The translations under genes were made by a program, and so were the position numbers. The notes below the pieces were generated by a model, which saw only the letters and a program-made list of their open reading frames with translations, was not told where the DNA came from and ran no database searches. A stretch of DNA of 64,000 nt from Hydrogenophaga pseudoflava (GTDB lineage Bacteria > Pseudomonadota > Gammaproteobacteria > Burkholderiales > Burkholderiaceae_C), in assembly GCF_031020795.1 (NCBI RefSeq), contig NZ_JAVHJP010000005.1:365302-429301 (forward strand). Direction: 5' to 3'. Every line of letters starts with the position of its first letter. The stretch's first letter is position 1. Shown here one piece after another: positions 16,601-26,134 of this stretch.

Positions 16601-18403
16601 ATGATGCTCACCCGGCCGCTTCAGGATTTCCCGGACGTGTTCCCGGACCACCGGGACGCGCACCGGCTGTATGTCCTGCCGGACCGGGCGGCGCTGGCGC
16701 TGGACGCCGACGGTTTCCCGCGCTTCACGCTGCTGCGGCGCACCGCCGACGACGGCGCGGCGCAGGACGGCGGATTGCTGCAGGCCTTCCTGGCGCTGGA
16801 CCACACCCACCTCGATGCCCTGGCCCGCGAGCCGTCGCTGGCCGGGCGGGCGCTGGAGCCCGCGCCGGTGGCGCAGGCCGAGGCCCGCCTGGTGCTGCGC
16901 GGGGTGTCGGGCGATCTGGTGCAGGCGGCCGGACAGTGGCAGCCCGTGGCCACCAGCACGGCCGATGCGCTCTCGCTCACCCACCACCTGGGTCCGGACG
17001 ACAGCCGCATCGTCGCGGCGCTGGTGCGAGAAGACAGCTCCGGGGGGCCCGAGCCGGTGGAGCTGGAGCTGCGGCTGCGGGTCCAGGGCCTGCGGCCCGG
17101 CCTGCCCTGGGTGGTGACGACCACCGGCACCACCTTGCACGACCAGCTGCAGGCCCTGCTGCCCGCCGATGCGCCGGCCAGCGCCACGGACCTCGACCGG
17201 GCCTTCCTGAGCCTGCCGGCGGGTCTGCTGCGCTGGCAATCCCTGCTGGACGATGCCGTGCCAGCCGACACCGAGGCCCTGGCGCTGCAGGCGGCGCACA
17301 GCGCGCGGCAGAGCCTGTTCCGACGCGTGGGCGAGGGCTTCGAGTGGCACCCTGGCGTGCCGCTCACCGACACGGCCGACGGCCTGTCGTGGCGCCTGGA
17401 CCTGCCGCTGCCCGACACGGTCGAGCGGCGGCTGCGCTGGTCGCTCAGCGACGTGCACCGCGACTGGGCTGGACGCGCCCAGGCCTTTCCGGTGGTCACG
17501 CCGTTCCGGCCGATGCAGCGGGTCATGGTGCACGTGCTCTGCGCCCTGCCCCTGCACTCCCGGGGGCTGGCGCAGCTCGACGTGGAGCTGCGCTACCGCG
17601 GCCCCAGCGGTGCCTGGGTGCACCACACCTTGCGCTTCGATGGGCGCACCGGGCTGCACGCCCTGTCGGTGGTCGGTCCCGCCTTCGGTGCGGGCCTGGA
17701 ACTGTCCTACCGGACGCTGGCGGTGGTGGCCCGGGAAGGGCAGCTGCCGCTGACGCTGTCGTCGCCGGACTTCGTCCCGGTGCAGGGCCTGCAGCTGGTG
17801 ATCGGCGAGGCCGAGGCCGGCGTGCGCCCGGTGCCCGTCGGCGCCGACCCCTCGCTGTGGGCGCACACGCAAGCGGTGCGGCTGGTGGTGACCGCCGCCA
17901 GCGCTAGCGCCACGACGGTGATGCTGACCCCGCAGGCCCCGGACGCCTGGGTCTGCCTGAGCGGCGGCGACCGGCAGACCCCGGCCGAGGCGCAGGCCCT
18001 GGCCCGCGCGGGCGACGGGGCGGAGCAGGCCTTCTGGTCCGGTGCCCTGCCGCCCGAAGGCCTGCGGCTGAACGGATGGGCGCTGGAGCCGGCGGTGCCC
18101 GATCAGGTCGAGATTCGGCTGGCCGGGCCGCTGGCCGCGGCGACCGCGCTGGTGGGCGTCGAACTGCGGGCCGGCGACCAGCTGCCCGCCGACGACGCCA
18201 GCGGCACCCTGCTCACGCTGGAAGCGGGCCCGGCGCGCCGCTGGTCCTACTGGCGCCGCAGCCTGCTGCAGCCGCCGGCCTACGCCTGGCGCTTGCACTG
18301 GGTCGGGCGCGACCCGGCCACCGGCGCCACCCGTCCGCTGCGCGTCGGTCCCTGGCGCGTGGACCACGCCTCCGAACTGCTCATCGAGCAGCTGCCGTCA
18401 TGA
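16601..18403 (+). CDS. Large protein of unknown function with a degenerate head domain of the repeat family
   Basis: A 600-residue protein without recognised family. Its N-terminus (HRLYVLPDRAALALDADGFP followed by RFTLLRR) follows the same pattern as the head domains of the four giant paralogues downstream: an aromatic-x-x-P start, then D-x-x-G-x-P and a hydrophobic strand. It lacks the clear C-terminal repeats of those proteins, but contains a beta-sandwich-like stretch near 310-380 (MVHVLCALPLHSRGLAQLDV, then LRYRGPSGAW). No signal peptide. Two adjacent ATGs start the gene; the first is 2 bp after the previous stop. Confidence 0.75.
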   Translation: MMLTRPLQDFPDVFPDHRDAHRLYVLPDRAALALDADGFPRFTLLRRTADDGAAQDGGLLQAFLALDHTHLDALAREPSLAGRALEPAPVAQAEARLVLRGVSGDLVQAAGQWQPVATSTADALSLTHHLGPDDSRIVAALVREDSSGGPEPVELELRLRVQGLRPGLPWVVTTTGTTLHDQLQALLPADAPASATDLDRAFLSLPAGLLRWQSLLDDAVPADTEALALQAAHSARQSLFRRVGEGFEWHPGVPLTDTADGLSWRLDLPLPDTVERRLRWSLSDVHRDWAGRAQAFPVVTPFRPMQRVMVHVLCALPLHSRGLAQLDVELRYRGPSGAWVHHTLRFDGRTGLHALSVVGPAFGAGLELSYRTLAVVAREGQLPLTLSSPDFVPVQGLQLVIGEAEAGVRPVPVGADPSLWAHTQAVRLVVTAASASATTVMLTPQAPDAWVCLSGGDRQTPAEAQALARAGDGAEQAFWSGALPPEGLRLNGWALEPAVPDQVEIRLAGPLAAATALVGVELRAGDQLPADDASGTLLTLEAGPARRWSYWRRSLLQPPAYAWRLHWVGRDPATGATRPLRVGPWRVDHASELLIEQLPS

Positions 18404-18452
18404 ACCCGTGCCATGCCATCCCGGTGTGCCCACCCACCACAGAGGTGACCCC

Positions 18453-21044
18453 ATGCTGAAAGTCCCCGCCTTCCGGACCGTCGACGGCGTCACCGTCTAC
18501 GCCGACGACACGCTCTGGTACCGCTTCTACCCGGTGGCCGATCAGCCCCGGGTCCGCCTGGACGCCGACGGCCAGCCGGTGTTCCTGCTCGTCAAGTACG
18601 CGTTGTCCGACGAAGAGCTGGCGCGCAACCCCACGCTGCCGCGCGGCGGGGGCTACCTCAACGTCGACGTGGTGTTCGAGCTGGACGACGCGCAGCGCGA
18701 GGCGGTGCGCGCCAACCTGCAGGCCTGGGTGGACACCGAGTTCGCACGCCGCCAAGCCGGCAGCGCCGAAGAGAAGGCCTCGGTGCAGGGCATGAGCGCG
18801 CCGCCCCCGGTGGACTTCGGCACCCCCACCTACACCGGCGGCACGGTGGCCATGGACGCGCCGCAGACCAGCGTGCTGGTGAGCAAGCGCGTGGCCAGCG
18901 GCGCGCCGTCCCTGCTGGCCGACAACGTTTCGGTGTTCAGCATGGACCTCACCAGCGAGGGCGCCACCTTCATGGAGCGCACCCTCACCGGCGGTGGCGG
19001 GGCCGCCGGGGCCTCCGACCTGACGCCGATCCAGGTGCGCTACGACCTGAGCTTCTGGGCCCGCCTGCCGCCGGTGCGCATCCATGTGAAGGCCGACTCG
19101 CAGCGCATGTACGAGCAGGTGCGCAAGATCATGGACGGCGCCGGCGTCGACCACTGCACCACCTACGACTTCCAGCACAGCGACATCGACACCGCCTCGG
19201 CCGAGGTGGCCGGCCTGATCACCGTGCAGATCGACACCGGCAGCGGATCGCTCGACGACGCGGTGATCGCCGAACTGCGGCGCTATGCGCTGGAGGTGAT
19301 GCAGGAACTGGTGGAGTCGAACTTCTTCACCGACGACCCGGGCGAGGCCCACCGGCCCTCCGGCCCGGGCGACGTGCCCGACGAGGCGCTCTCGGGCCGC
19401 CGCGACAGGACCAAGAAGTACCTGCGCAAGCAGCACGACAGCGTGCACATGAAGCTGGAGCTGAGCCTGGAGCAGAACAGCGTGGTGTCCTGGCCCATCC
19501 ATCCGCAGGGCACGCTGCAGACCTTCTTCCGGGGCATGTCGGCGGCGCAGATTTCGAACTTCGTGCGCGTGGTCCAGCTGGACGACCCGGTGTTCCAGTC
19601 GCTCAACCTCACGGCCCGCGTGTTCGCGCCGTTCGACGCCACGGGCCTGGAGGCTGTCGAGGTCGAGGTGCGCTACGCCGGTCGCGACGCCAGTGGCGAC
19701 CGCCAGGAAAAGCTCAAGACCTTCACCTTCACCGGCAACCAGCCGCAGAAGTGGGAGCCCAAGCTGATCGGCGACGAGCGCAGCTACGAACACCGCCACC
19801 GCTTCAAGTTCGCCGGCCGCGCGTTCGGTTCGTTCACCCGCTGGGAAAGCTCCAGCCGCAACGACCTCAACATTTCCGTGGCGGCGCCCGGCCGGGTGTT
19901 TGTCGAGGTGCGCGCGGGCGACGTCGACTTCGAGAACCAGGTGCGGCAGGTGCAGGTGCTGCTGGCCTACGAGGACCCGGCGGCCGGCGTGCCGCGCCAG
20001 GAACAGACCGTGCTGCTGGAGAAGACCAGCACCAGCGGCGTGTACGACCGCCAGATCTTCGAGCCGCGCGCGCGCCCGGTGCTCTACCGTCAGCGCTTTC
20101 GCTTGCAAAGCGGCGAGGTGGTCGAAGACCCCGACTGGCAGGAACTCTTCGGCAGCCAGCTCATCGTCAACCAGCCAGCCCGGGGCCTGCTGCGCGTGCG
20201 CCTGCTGCCCGCCGGCGACGGCTGGGACGGTGTGGCCCAGGTGATCGTCGACCTGCGCTACGAAGACGCCGCCCACGGCCTGCGGCGCGAGGAGAGCCTG
20301 GTGCTCAAGACCAGCCAGGAGTTCCGCACCTGGGAGGTGGCGCTGCGCGACCAGAACCGCCGGGTGTTCGAGTACCGCGTGCACGCCAGCTTCAAGGACG
20401 GCCGCTTCCAGCAGGGGCAGTGGCAGAGCCACACCGGCGAAGAGACCCTGCCCGTCGTGGTCCACGCGCCGCCGCGCCACCAGATCCAGATCATTCCCGA
20501 CCGTCTTGACCTGGCCACCGCGCCACTGACCGAGGTCGGCCTGACCCACCTGCCCACCGGCCGGCAGGAGACCTTTGTCTTCCGCGCCAAGCAGCCCGTG
20601 GTGTGGAACGTGGACGTGCCCGCCGGCACGCCGGTGCGCTACCGGGTGCAGGTGACGCACTTCCCCGCCACCGGCGACCCGGTGGTGCTGCCGCCCTTCG
20701 AGGAAGAGGACCCGGTGCTCGTGCTGCCGCCCTACCAGCCGCCCCGGCCGGGCACGCTGAGGGTGCAGTTGCTCGGCAACCTGATCGACTTCGCACGGAC
20801 GCCGCTGGTGACGGTGGACCTGCGCTACCAGGACGAGGTGCACGGCATCGACACCAGCCACGCCCTGGCCTTCACGAACGCCACCGGCTTCGAATGGAAC
20901 GTCGACGTGCGCGACCTGAACCGGCGCCTCTACGCCTACCAGATCACCTACTTCGTGGCGCCCGACCAGACGCCCCACACCCTGCCCCAGGCCTTCAGCG
21001 ACAAGCCGCTGCTGGTGGTCCCGCGCTGGCAGCCCGCACCCTGA
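18453..21044 (+). CDS. Giant head-plus-repeat protein, paralogue 1
   Basis: An 863-residue protein of unknown function. Head domain at about 1-95 (MLKVPAFRTVDG, then YRFYPVADQPRVRLDADGQP, FLLVKY and RGGGYLNVDVVFEL), a middle domain to about 400 with DLTPIQVRYDLSFWARLPPVR, then tandem beta repeats of about 95 residues beginning near 480, 577, 676 and 767, each with a VxVxLRYxDxxxG core. I start at the ATG after AGAGGTGA, 15 codons inside the longest frame, because MLKVPA is repeated at the start of the next gene. No signal peptide. It is closely similar to the next protein, which suggests tandem duplication. Confidence 0.82.
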   Translation: MLKVPAFRTVDGVTVYADDTLWYRFYPVADQPRVRLDADGQPVFLLVKYALSDEELARNPTLPRGGGYLNVDVVFELDDAQREAVRANLQAWVDTEFARRQAGSAEEKASVQGMSAPPPVDFGTPTYTGGTVAMDAPQTSVLVSKRVASGAPSLLADNVSVFSMDLTSEGATFMERTLTGGGGAAGASDLTPIQVRYDLSFWARLPPVRIHVKADSQRMYEQVRKIMDGAGVDHCTTYDFQHSDIDTASAEVAGLITVQIDTGSGSLDDAVIAELRRYALEVMQELVESNFFTDDPGEAHRPSGPGDVPDEALSGRRDRTKKYLRKQHDSVHMKLELSLEQNSVVSWPIHPQGTLQTFFRGMSAAQISNFVRVVQLDDPVFQSLNLTARVFAPFDATGLEAVEVEVRYAGRDASGDRQEKLKTFTFTGNQPQKWEPKLIGDERSYEHRHRFKFAGRAFGSFTRWESSSRNDLNISVAAPGRVFVEVRAGDVDFENQVRQVQVLLAYEDPAAGVPRQEQTVLLEKTSTSGVYDRQIFEPRARPVLYRQRFRLQSGEVVEDPDWQELFGSQLIVNQPARGLLRVRLLPAGDGWDGVAQVIVDLRYEDAAHGLRREESLVLKTSQEFRTWEVALRDQNRRVFEYRVHASFKDGRFQQGQWQSHTGEETLPVVVHAPPRHQIQIIPDRLDLATAPLTEVGLTHLPTGRQETFVFRAKQPVVWNVDVPAGTPVRYRVQVTHFPATGDPVVLPPFEEEDPVLVLPPYQPPRPGTLRVQLLGNLIDFARTPLVTVDLRYQDEVHGIDTSHALAFTNATGFEWNVDVRDLNRRLYAYQITYFVAPDQTPHTLPQAFSDKPLLVVPRWQPAP

Positions 21045-21074
21045 ACCACCGAACCCACCGCCAGGAGAAACACC

Positions 21075-23765
21075 ATGCTCAAAGTGCCCGCCTACGCGTA
21101 TTTCGAGGACCTGCGCGTCACCGTCTTCCAGGACGACACCATGTTCTGGAAGTTCTACGTGATCCCGGACTACATCTCGGTCCGGCGCGACCAGAACGAC
21201 AACCCCGTCTTCCTGCTGATCAAGTACGCCTTCGGCGACCAGGACCGGGTGGCCAACCCGGCGCTGGGGCGCGGCGGCGGCTTCATGGCCTTCGACGTGG
21301 AGATGCGGGTGGCCGAACAGGACCAGGCCACGCTGGTCCAGCGCCTGCAGGACCTGGTGGACGACGAGTACCGGCGCCTGAAGGCCCTGGCCGAGGCCCA
21401 CAACGAGCGGGTCGAAGGCATGCGCCTGAGCAGCTGGGCCTACGCCAACAACCGGTCCATGAGCACCTCCCTGTCGATCCACGACGTCAAGCTGGGGCTG
21501 CGGCCGGACGCACCCGAAGCGCCGCCCGGCAACAAGCCGCCCACGGTGATCCTCTCGGTGCCCACCTGGACCGAAGGCACCTTCAGCGTGAGCGCGCCGC
21601 AGTCGGCCTCCTTGGTCAGCCACCGGGTGGTCGAGGGTCCGCTGTCCCTGGTGGGCAGCAACGTGGCCAGCGCCAACATGGACCTCACCGAGGCCGGCGC
21701 CACCTTCATGGAAAAGACCCTGGTCAACCGCGACGGCACGGGCGGCAGCGACCTGACCCCGATCCAGGTGCGCTTCGACCTCAAGATGTGGGCCCGCCTG
21801 CCGCCGGTGCGCCTGTCCATCGAGGCCGACACGCGCAGCGTCTACCAGGGCCTGCGCGCGGTGATGCACGACTTCGAGGGCAACACCTGCAACGAGGACG
21901 AGCTCTACCACTTCGACCAGCACCTGAAGATGGCGGTGGAATCGAACCTGATCAAGATCAGCTTCGACACCGGCACGCTCAAGCTCGACGACAAGTTCGT
22001 CAACGAGCTGCGCGCCACCGCGATGGAGATCGTCACCAACCTGATGGAGGAGAAGTTCTTCAAGAAGGAGGACGCACCGGCCGCCACCGAAGACCCGGTG
22101 GGCATGGACGACGAGCGCAAGGTGTACTTCTTCAAGTCCGAGCAGGAGATGGAGTTCACCTCCATCGCCTACAACGAGGAGATCAAGAGCATCGCCGAGT
22201 GGCCGGTGCACCCGCAGGGCACCATGCAGTCCTTCTTCGCCGGCATGTCGGCGCAGGAGATCGGCAAGTACGTGCGCGTGGCCGACCTCAACGACCCATT
22301 CTTCATGACGCTGGGCCTCAAGGTCTCGGCCTTCGCCGACTGGGAGCACAACCCGATCGCCTTCGTCGAGGCGCAGGTGCAGTACGAGGGCCGCGACGAA
22401 AACGGCGACATGGTCGAGAAGCAGCAGACCTTCACCTTCAACAAGGACAACACGCGCGGCGACTGGGACCCCAGCCTGATCGGCGCCAAGCGCGAGTACC
22501 AGTACCGCTACCGCATCGCCTTCCAGGGCAAGCCGCCCGGTGAGTTCACGCGCTGGGAGCGCGAGCGCACGCCGCAGCTCAACCTCTCGATCCCCGACGC
22601 CGGCCGGGTCAACGTGCGGCTCCTCGCAGGCCAGATCGACTTCGCGCAGACGGTCGACCAGGTGCAGGTGGAGGTGGCCTACGCCGACACTTCGTCGGGT
22701 GTGAACGAGGAGATCGAGACCTTCCGCCTGCTCGACGGCCAGCAGGAACAGACCTACAACCGCGTCATCTTCACGAACTGGGACCGGCCGGTGCGCTACC
22801 GCTCGCACTTCTTCCTCAAGGACGGCCAGCGCATCGAGACCGACTGGACCGAGACCACGGCCCGTCAGCTGCTGATCAACGCGCCGCTGTACGACAAGCT
22901 GGACGTGCGGCTTGTGCCCTCGGGCGACTGGAGCGGCGTGGTGCAGTCGGTGGTGAGCCTGCGCTACGAGGACGCGGCCAACAACTACCGCGCCGACGAG
23001 GCCTTCTCGCTCAAGGCCATCAACGAGTTCAAGACCTGGTCGGTGGTGCTGCGCAACAGCCAGGTGCGCCACTTCGAATACAAGGTGCTGACCACCTTCC
23101 AGAACGGCGACCTGCGCGAAGGCCAGTGGACCCCGATGGACGGCGACCAGGCTCTGCCCATCGTGGTGCGGACCGTGCCGCAGCTGGTGGTCAAGCTGCT
23201 GCCCAACGTGGTGGACTTCGACGCCAGCCCGGTGGTGGAGACCACGATGCGCTACGCCGACGCGGCCAACGGCATCCAGAAGGTGGAGACCTTCACCTTC
23301 GTCAAGGGCGACAAGATCGAGGAGTGGCGCGTGCCGCTCACCGACAACAGCCCGCGCCAGTACCGCTACCAGGTCACCTTCCACACCGCCGACGGCCGCA
23401 CCGTGAAGGAGCCCGAGGTGGTGGACGACCGGACCGAGGTGGTGCTGCCCCGGCTGCTCACGCCGGAGATCAAGGTCACGCTGCTGCCGCGCTTCGTGAG
23501 CTTCATCGACACGCCGGTGGTGGAGGTGAGTGTGCGCTACGAGGACGGGGCCAACCAGATCCGCTTCAACGACTCCTTCCTGTTCACCGAGCCGGTCGAC
23601 CAGGTGTTCCGCATCCCCGTGCGCGCGAATTCCCCGGCCGGGTACGAGCTGCAGATCACCTACTTCAACAAGGACGGCACGGCCTTCCCGCAGGAGCCGG
23701 TGCGCACGGACAAGAAGCACTTTCCGCTGCCCAGGTTCGTGCCCGAGCTGGCGCCGCAGCCCTGA
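21075..23765 (+). CDS. Giant head-plus-repeat protein, paralogue 2
   Basis: An 896-residue paralogue of the preceding protein, with the same MLKVPA start, the head motif FWKFYVIPDYISVRRDQNDNP and FLLIKYAF, and the shared middle block SDLTPIQVRFDLKMWARLPP. Four C-terminal repeats begin near residues 510, 607, 702 and 797, a period of 95-97, each opening with a VxLLPxxVDF-type strand and then RYxDAANxxxxxE. The ATG is preceded by CAGGAGAAA. No signal peptide or membrane segment. The regular repeats suggest an elongated scaffold or fibre, which is inference. Confidence 0.83.
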   Translation: MLKVPAYAYFEDLRVTVFQDDTMFWKFYVIPDYISVRRDQNDNPVFLLIKYAFGDQDRVANPALGRGGGFMAFDVEMRVAEQDQATLVQRLQDLVDDEYRRLKALAEAHNERVEGMRLSSWAYANNRSMSTSLSIHDVKLGLRPDAPEAPPGNKPPTVILSVPTWTEGTFSVSAPQSASLVSHRVVEGPLSLVGSNVASANMDLTEAGATFMEKTLVNRDGTGGSDLTPIQVRFDLKMWARLPPVRLSIEADTRSVYQGLRAVMHDFEGNTCNEDELYHFDQHLKMAVESNLIKISFDTGTLKLDDKFVNELRATAMEIVTNLMEEKFFKKEDAPAATEDPVGMDDERKVYFFKSEQEMEFTSIAYNEEIKSIAEWPVHPQGTMQSFFAGMSAQEIGKYVRVADLNDPFFMTLGLKVSAFADWEHNPIAFVEAQVQYEGRDENGDMVEKQQTFTFNKDNTRGDWDPSLIGAKREYQYRYRIAFQGKPPGEFTRWERERTPQLNLSIPDAGRVNVRLLAGQIDFAQTVDQVQVEVAYADTSSGVNEEIETFRLLDGQQEQTYNRVIFTNWDRPVRYRSHFFLKDGQRIETDWTETTARQLLINAPLYDKLDVRLVPSGDWSGVVQSVVSLRYEDAANNYRADEAFSLKAINEFKTWSVVLRNSQVRHFEYKVLTTFQNGDLREGQWTPMDGDQALPIVVRTVPQLVVKLLPNVVDFDASPVVETTMRYADAANGIQKVETFTFVKGDKIEEWRVPLTDNSPRQYRYQVTFHTADGRTVKEPEVVDDRTEVVLPRLLTPEIKVTLLPRFVSFIDTPVVEVSVRYEDGANQIRFNDSFLFTEPVDQVFRIPVRANSPAGYELQITYFNKDGTAFPQEPVRTDKKHFPLPRFVPELAPQP

Positions 23766-23785
23766 CCACAGCCCAGGAGACTGAC

Positions 23786-26131
23786 ATGCTCTCGTTCGGC
23801 CCGCCCTACTTCCAGGTCGAGGGGATGACGGTCATGAGTGACTTTCACGACCCCCTCCAGTTCTATTACTTCCCCAACCGCCCCAAGCTCTCGGTGGACG
23901 AGCAGGGCCGTCCCGCCATCCGCTTCATCATCCTCAAGGAAGCCCAGGACGAGATCGAGCGCAACCCCGACGGGACGGCCGCCGAGGACGACGTGGCCGG
24001 CTTCCTGGTGTTCGACACCGACCTGGCCTGGGACAGCGAGGCGGTGCGCAAAGCCGAGCGCTTCATCAAGCGCGAGATGAACCTGGCCGACACGCCGCGG
24101 CTGGCGCCCCTGCCCTACAAGGGCGGCACCGTGCAGCTGACCTTTCTCGACCGCACCACCGAGCTGCCCAAGCCGGTGGACCCCACCAACCCGACCCCGC
24201 CGCCGGCCCCGGCCGATCCGGTCGATGCCGAGCAGCGCTGGGTGCCCTTCCTCAAGTCCAGCGGCGTGCCCTCGCTGTACGGCGACAACCGGGCCATCTT
24301 CAGCGCCATGCTCAGCCGCAAGGCGACCAAGCTGCTCTACGGGGCCTTCGAAGGCTTCATGCCGGCGGGTGTGGTCTACAACCTGGAATTCGTGGGCATG
24401 CAGACCGCCTACCGGGTCGACGTGCAGGCCGACTGGGAACAGGCCTACCACTTCATCCAGGAGCACTTCGGCGTCGACTTGATCTTCGTCACCGCCGACC
24501 TGGACGACATCGTCGAGAAGCTGGAGGAGGAAAAGATCATCAACATCACGGCCTCGCTGGAGCTCGAAGGCGAAGAGGCGGCGGTGGTGGAGGAGGAGTT
24601 CAACCAGGTGCGCAAGGACCTGAGCGAGCTGGTGCTGGAGAAGTTCTTCGAGCCGGCGCCCAACCCCAACGAGGCCACGCCCGACGACCAGACCGTGAGC
24701 ACCGTGCTGCGCACCGCGCGCCAGATCCGCAACATCGCGCACCACTGGCCCAGCGCGGGCTACAGCCGGCGCGAGGTGAGCACCGAGGAACTGCGGTCGA
24801 TCCAGGTCGACTACACGGTCAACAAGGCGGTCTCGCGCAAGATCGCGCCGCAGGCGCACATCAGCCTGTTCTTCGAGGACTTCGGCCTGACGAAAGAGGA
24901 CGTGGTGACCGTGGTGGACGGCAACGACGCGCTCTGGAACACCACCAGCTTCGACGCGCTGGTCAACGCCGACTACGCTGGCGACGCCATCCACAGCGTG
25001 GCGCTGGACGTGCAGTACCGCGCGCCCGACCAGTTCGATCCGCTGGCCGACCCGGACGCCGAGTGGTCCTTCCTGTTCGACTCGCCCGAGGACCGCGTCA
25101 AGCGTTCGTCCTGGTACAACCCGGACATCGGGCACCAGTACTTCTACCGCTACAGCGTCTTCTTCAAACCCTCGGCCCTGCCCGGCCCGACCCACAGCGT
25201 GAGCAGCGGCTGGCGCCCGCACGACTCGCAGCTGCTGGTGATCTCGCCCGACGAGCTGTACCGGCGGCTGGCGCTGGAGGTGCAGGTCGACACCAGCTTC
25301 CCATGGGACCGCTACTCCGGCGTGTTCGTGCACCTGCGGCACAGCACCGGGGCGTGGACCCACGAAGACTCCAAGCTGCTGCACAAGGGCGACAGCAGCT
25401 TCCGTGTGGCGCTGCGCACCGACAAGGCGGCGGACCCGGGGATCGACTACCGGCTGAGCTACCTCAAGGCCGGCGGCGGCACGGTGGAGGAGGGCTGGCA
25501 GCGCACGTCCAGCGACCTGGTGATCATCCGCGACCCGATGCCGCCGCGCCCCAAGGTGCGCATCGTCGTGGCGGGGGACCGCACGCGCATCCTCAACCTG
25601 ATCGTCGACCTGCGCTACACCGACCCGGCCAACGGCGTCGCCGCCAGCGAGTCCGTCGTGTTCGACACCAGCAACATCCACACCGCCCAGGTGTGGGAGA
25701 TCCCGGTGGTCGATCCGGCCAAGCGCCGCTACGAGTACGGCCAGACCATCATCGACGTCGACGGCAATGTCACGTCCACCGGCTTCCAGCAGGAAGACAA
25801 GAGCACCCTCACCGTGGGCGAGACCTTCGTCAAGCTGATGGAGGTCCAGCCCGAGCTGGTCGGTCCGCCGCTGTCCGCCAACAGCGTCGAGCGCATCGTG
25901 CTGACCCTGCGCTACGACGACGATGCCAACAACGTGCACGAGGAAGAGCAGCAGTCGTTCGCGCAGCCCGGCATGGGCGCACCCTGGCGCCTCAAGCTGC
26001 AGGACGCGTCCTTGCGCGACTACACCTACGAACTGACCTACGTGCTCAACACCGGTTTCGAAAAGAGCACGGGCCGGCGCTCCACGCGCGACCGCTTCCT
26101 CATGCTCTCGACCGTACCGCCCAGGGGCTGA
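23786..26131 (+). CDS. Giant head-plus-repeat protein, paralogue 3
   Basis: A 781-residue protein with the same plan but more divergent. The head reads FYYFPNRPKLSVDEQGRPAI then RFIILKEA; a long acidic helical stretch follows at about 235-295 (DLDDIVEKLEEEKI, VEEEFNQVRKDL), and C-terminal repeats start near 494, 589 and 680 with LRYTDPANGV and LRYDDDANNV cores. AGGAG precedes the ATG, 20 bp after the previous gene. No signal peptide. The helical insertion, shared in weaker form with the last paralogue, may mediate oligomerisation. Confidence 0.82.
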   Translation: MLSFGPPYFQVEGMTVMSDFHDPLQFYYFPNRPKLSVDEQGRPAIRFIILKEAQDEIERNPDGTAAEDDVAGFLVFDTDLAWDSEAVRKAERFIKREMNLADTPRLAPLPYKGGTVQLTFLDRTTELPKPVDPTNPTPPPAPADPVDAEQRWVPFLKSSGVPSLYGDNRAIFSAMLSRKATKLLYGAFEGFMPAGVVYNLEFVGMQTAYRVDVQADWEQAYHFIQEHFGVDLIFVTADLDDIVEKLEEEKIINITASLELEGEEAAVVEEEFNQVRKDLSELVLEKFFEPAPNPNEATPDDQTVSTVLRTARQIRNIAHHWPSAGYSRREVSTEELRSIQVDYTVNKAVSRKIAPQAHISLFFEDFGLTKEDVVTVVDGNDALWNTTSFDALVNADYAGDAIHSVALDVQYRAPDQFDPLADPDAEWSFLFDSPEDRVKRSSWYNPDIGHQYFYRYSVFFKPSALPGPTHSVSSGWRPHDSQLLVISPDELYRRLALEVQVDTSFPWDRYSGVFVHLRHSTGAWTHEDSKLLHKGDSSFRVALRTDKAADPGIDYRLSYLKAGGGTVEEGWQRTSSDLVIIRDPMPPRPKVRIVVAGDRTRILNLIVDLRYTDPANGVAASESVVFDTSNIHTAQVWEIPVVDPAKRRYEYGQTIIDVDGNVTSTGFQQEDKSTLTVGETFVKLMEVQPELVGPPLSANSVERIVLTLRYDDDANNVHEEEQQSFAQPGMGAPWRLKLQDASLRDYTYELTYVLNTGFEKSTGRRSTRDRFLMLSTVPPRG

Positions 26132-26134
26132 GCC

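Noticed and set aside
18381..23720. Very long open frame on the minus strand (about 1780 codons)
   Set aside because: It is antisense to two clear repeat-protein genes. In DNA with GC-rich third positions, open frames opposite genes are common. Its translation is Val/His/Gly/Leu-rich without any domain.
23126..23785. Possible 220-codon upstream extension of paralogue 3
   Set aside because: It runs inside paralogue 2 in another frame. AGGAG and the shared MLxxxPPY-type start support 23786.
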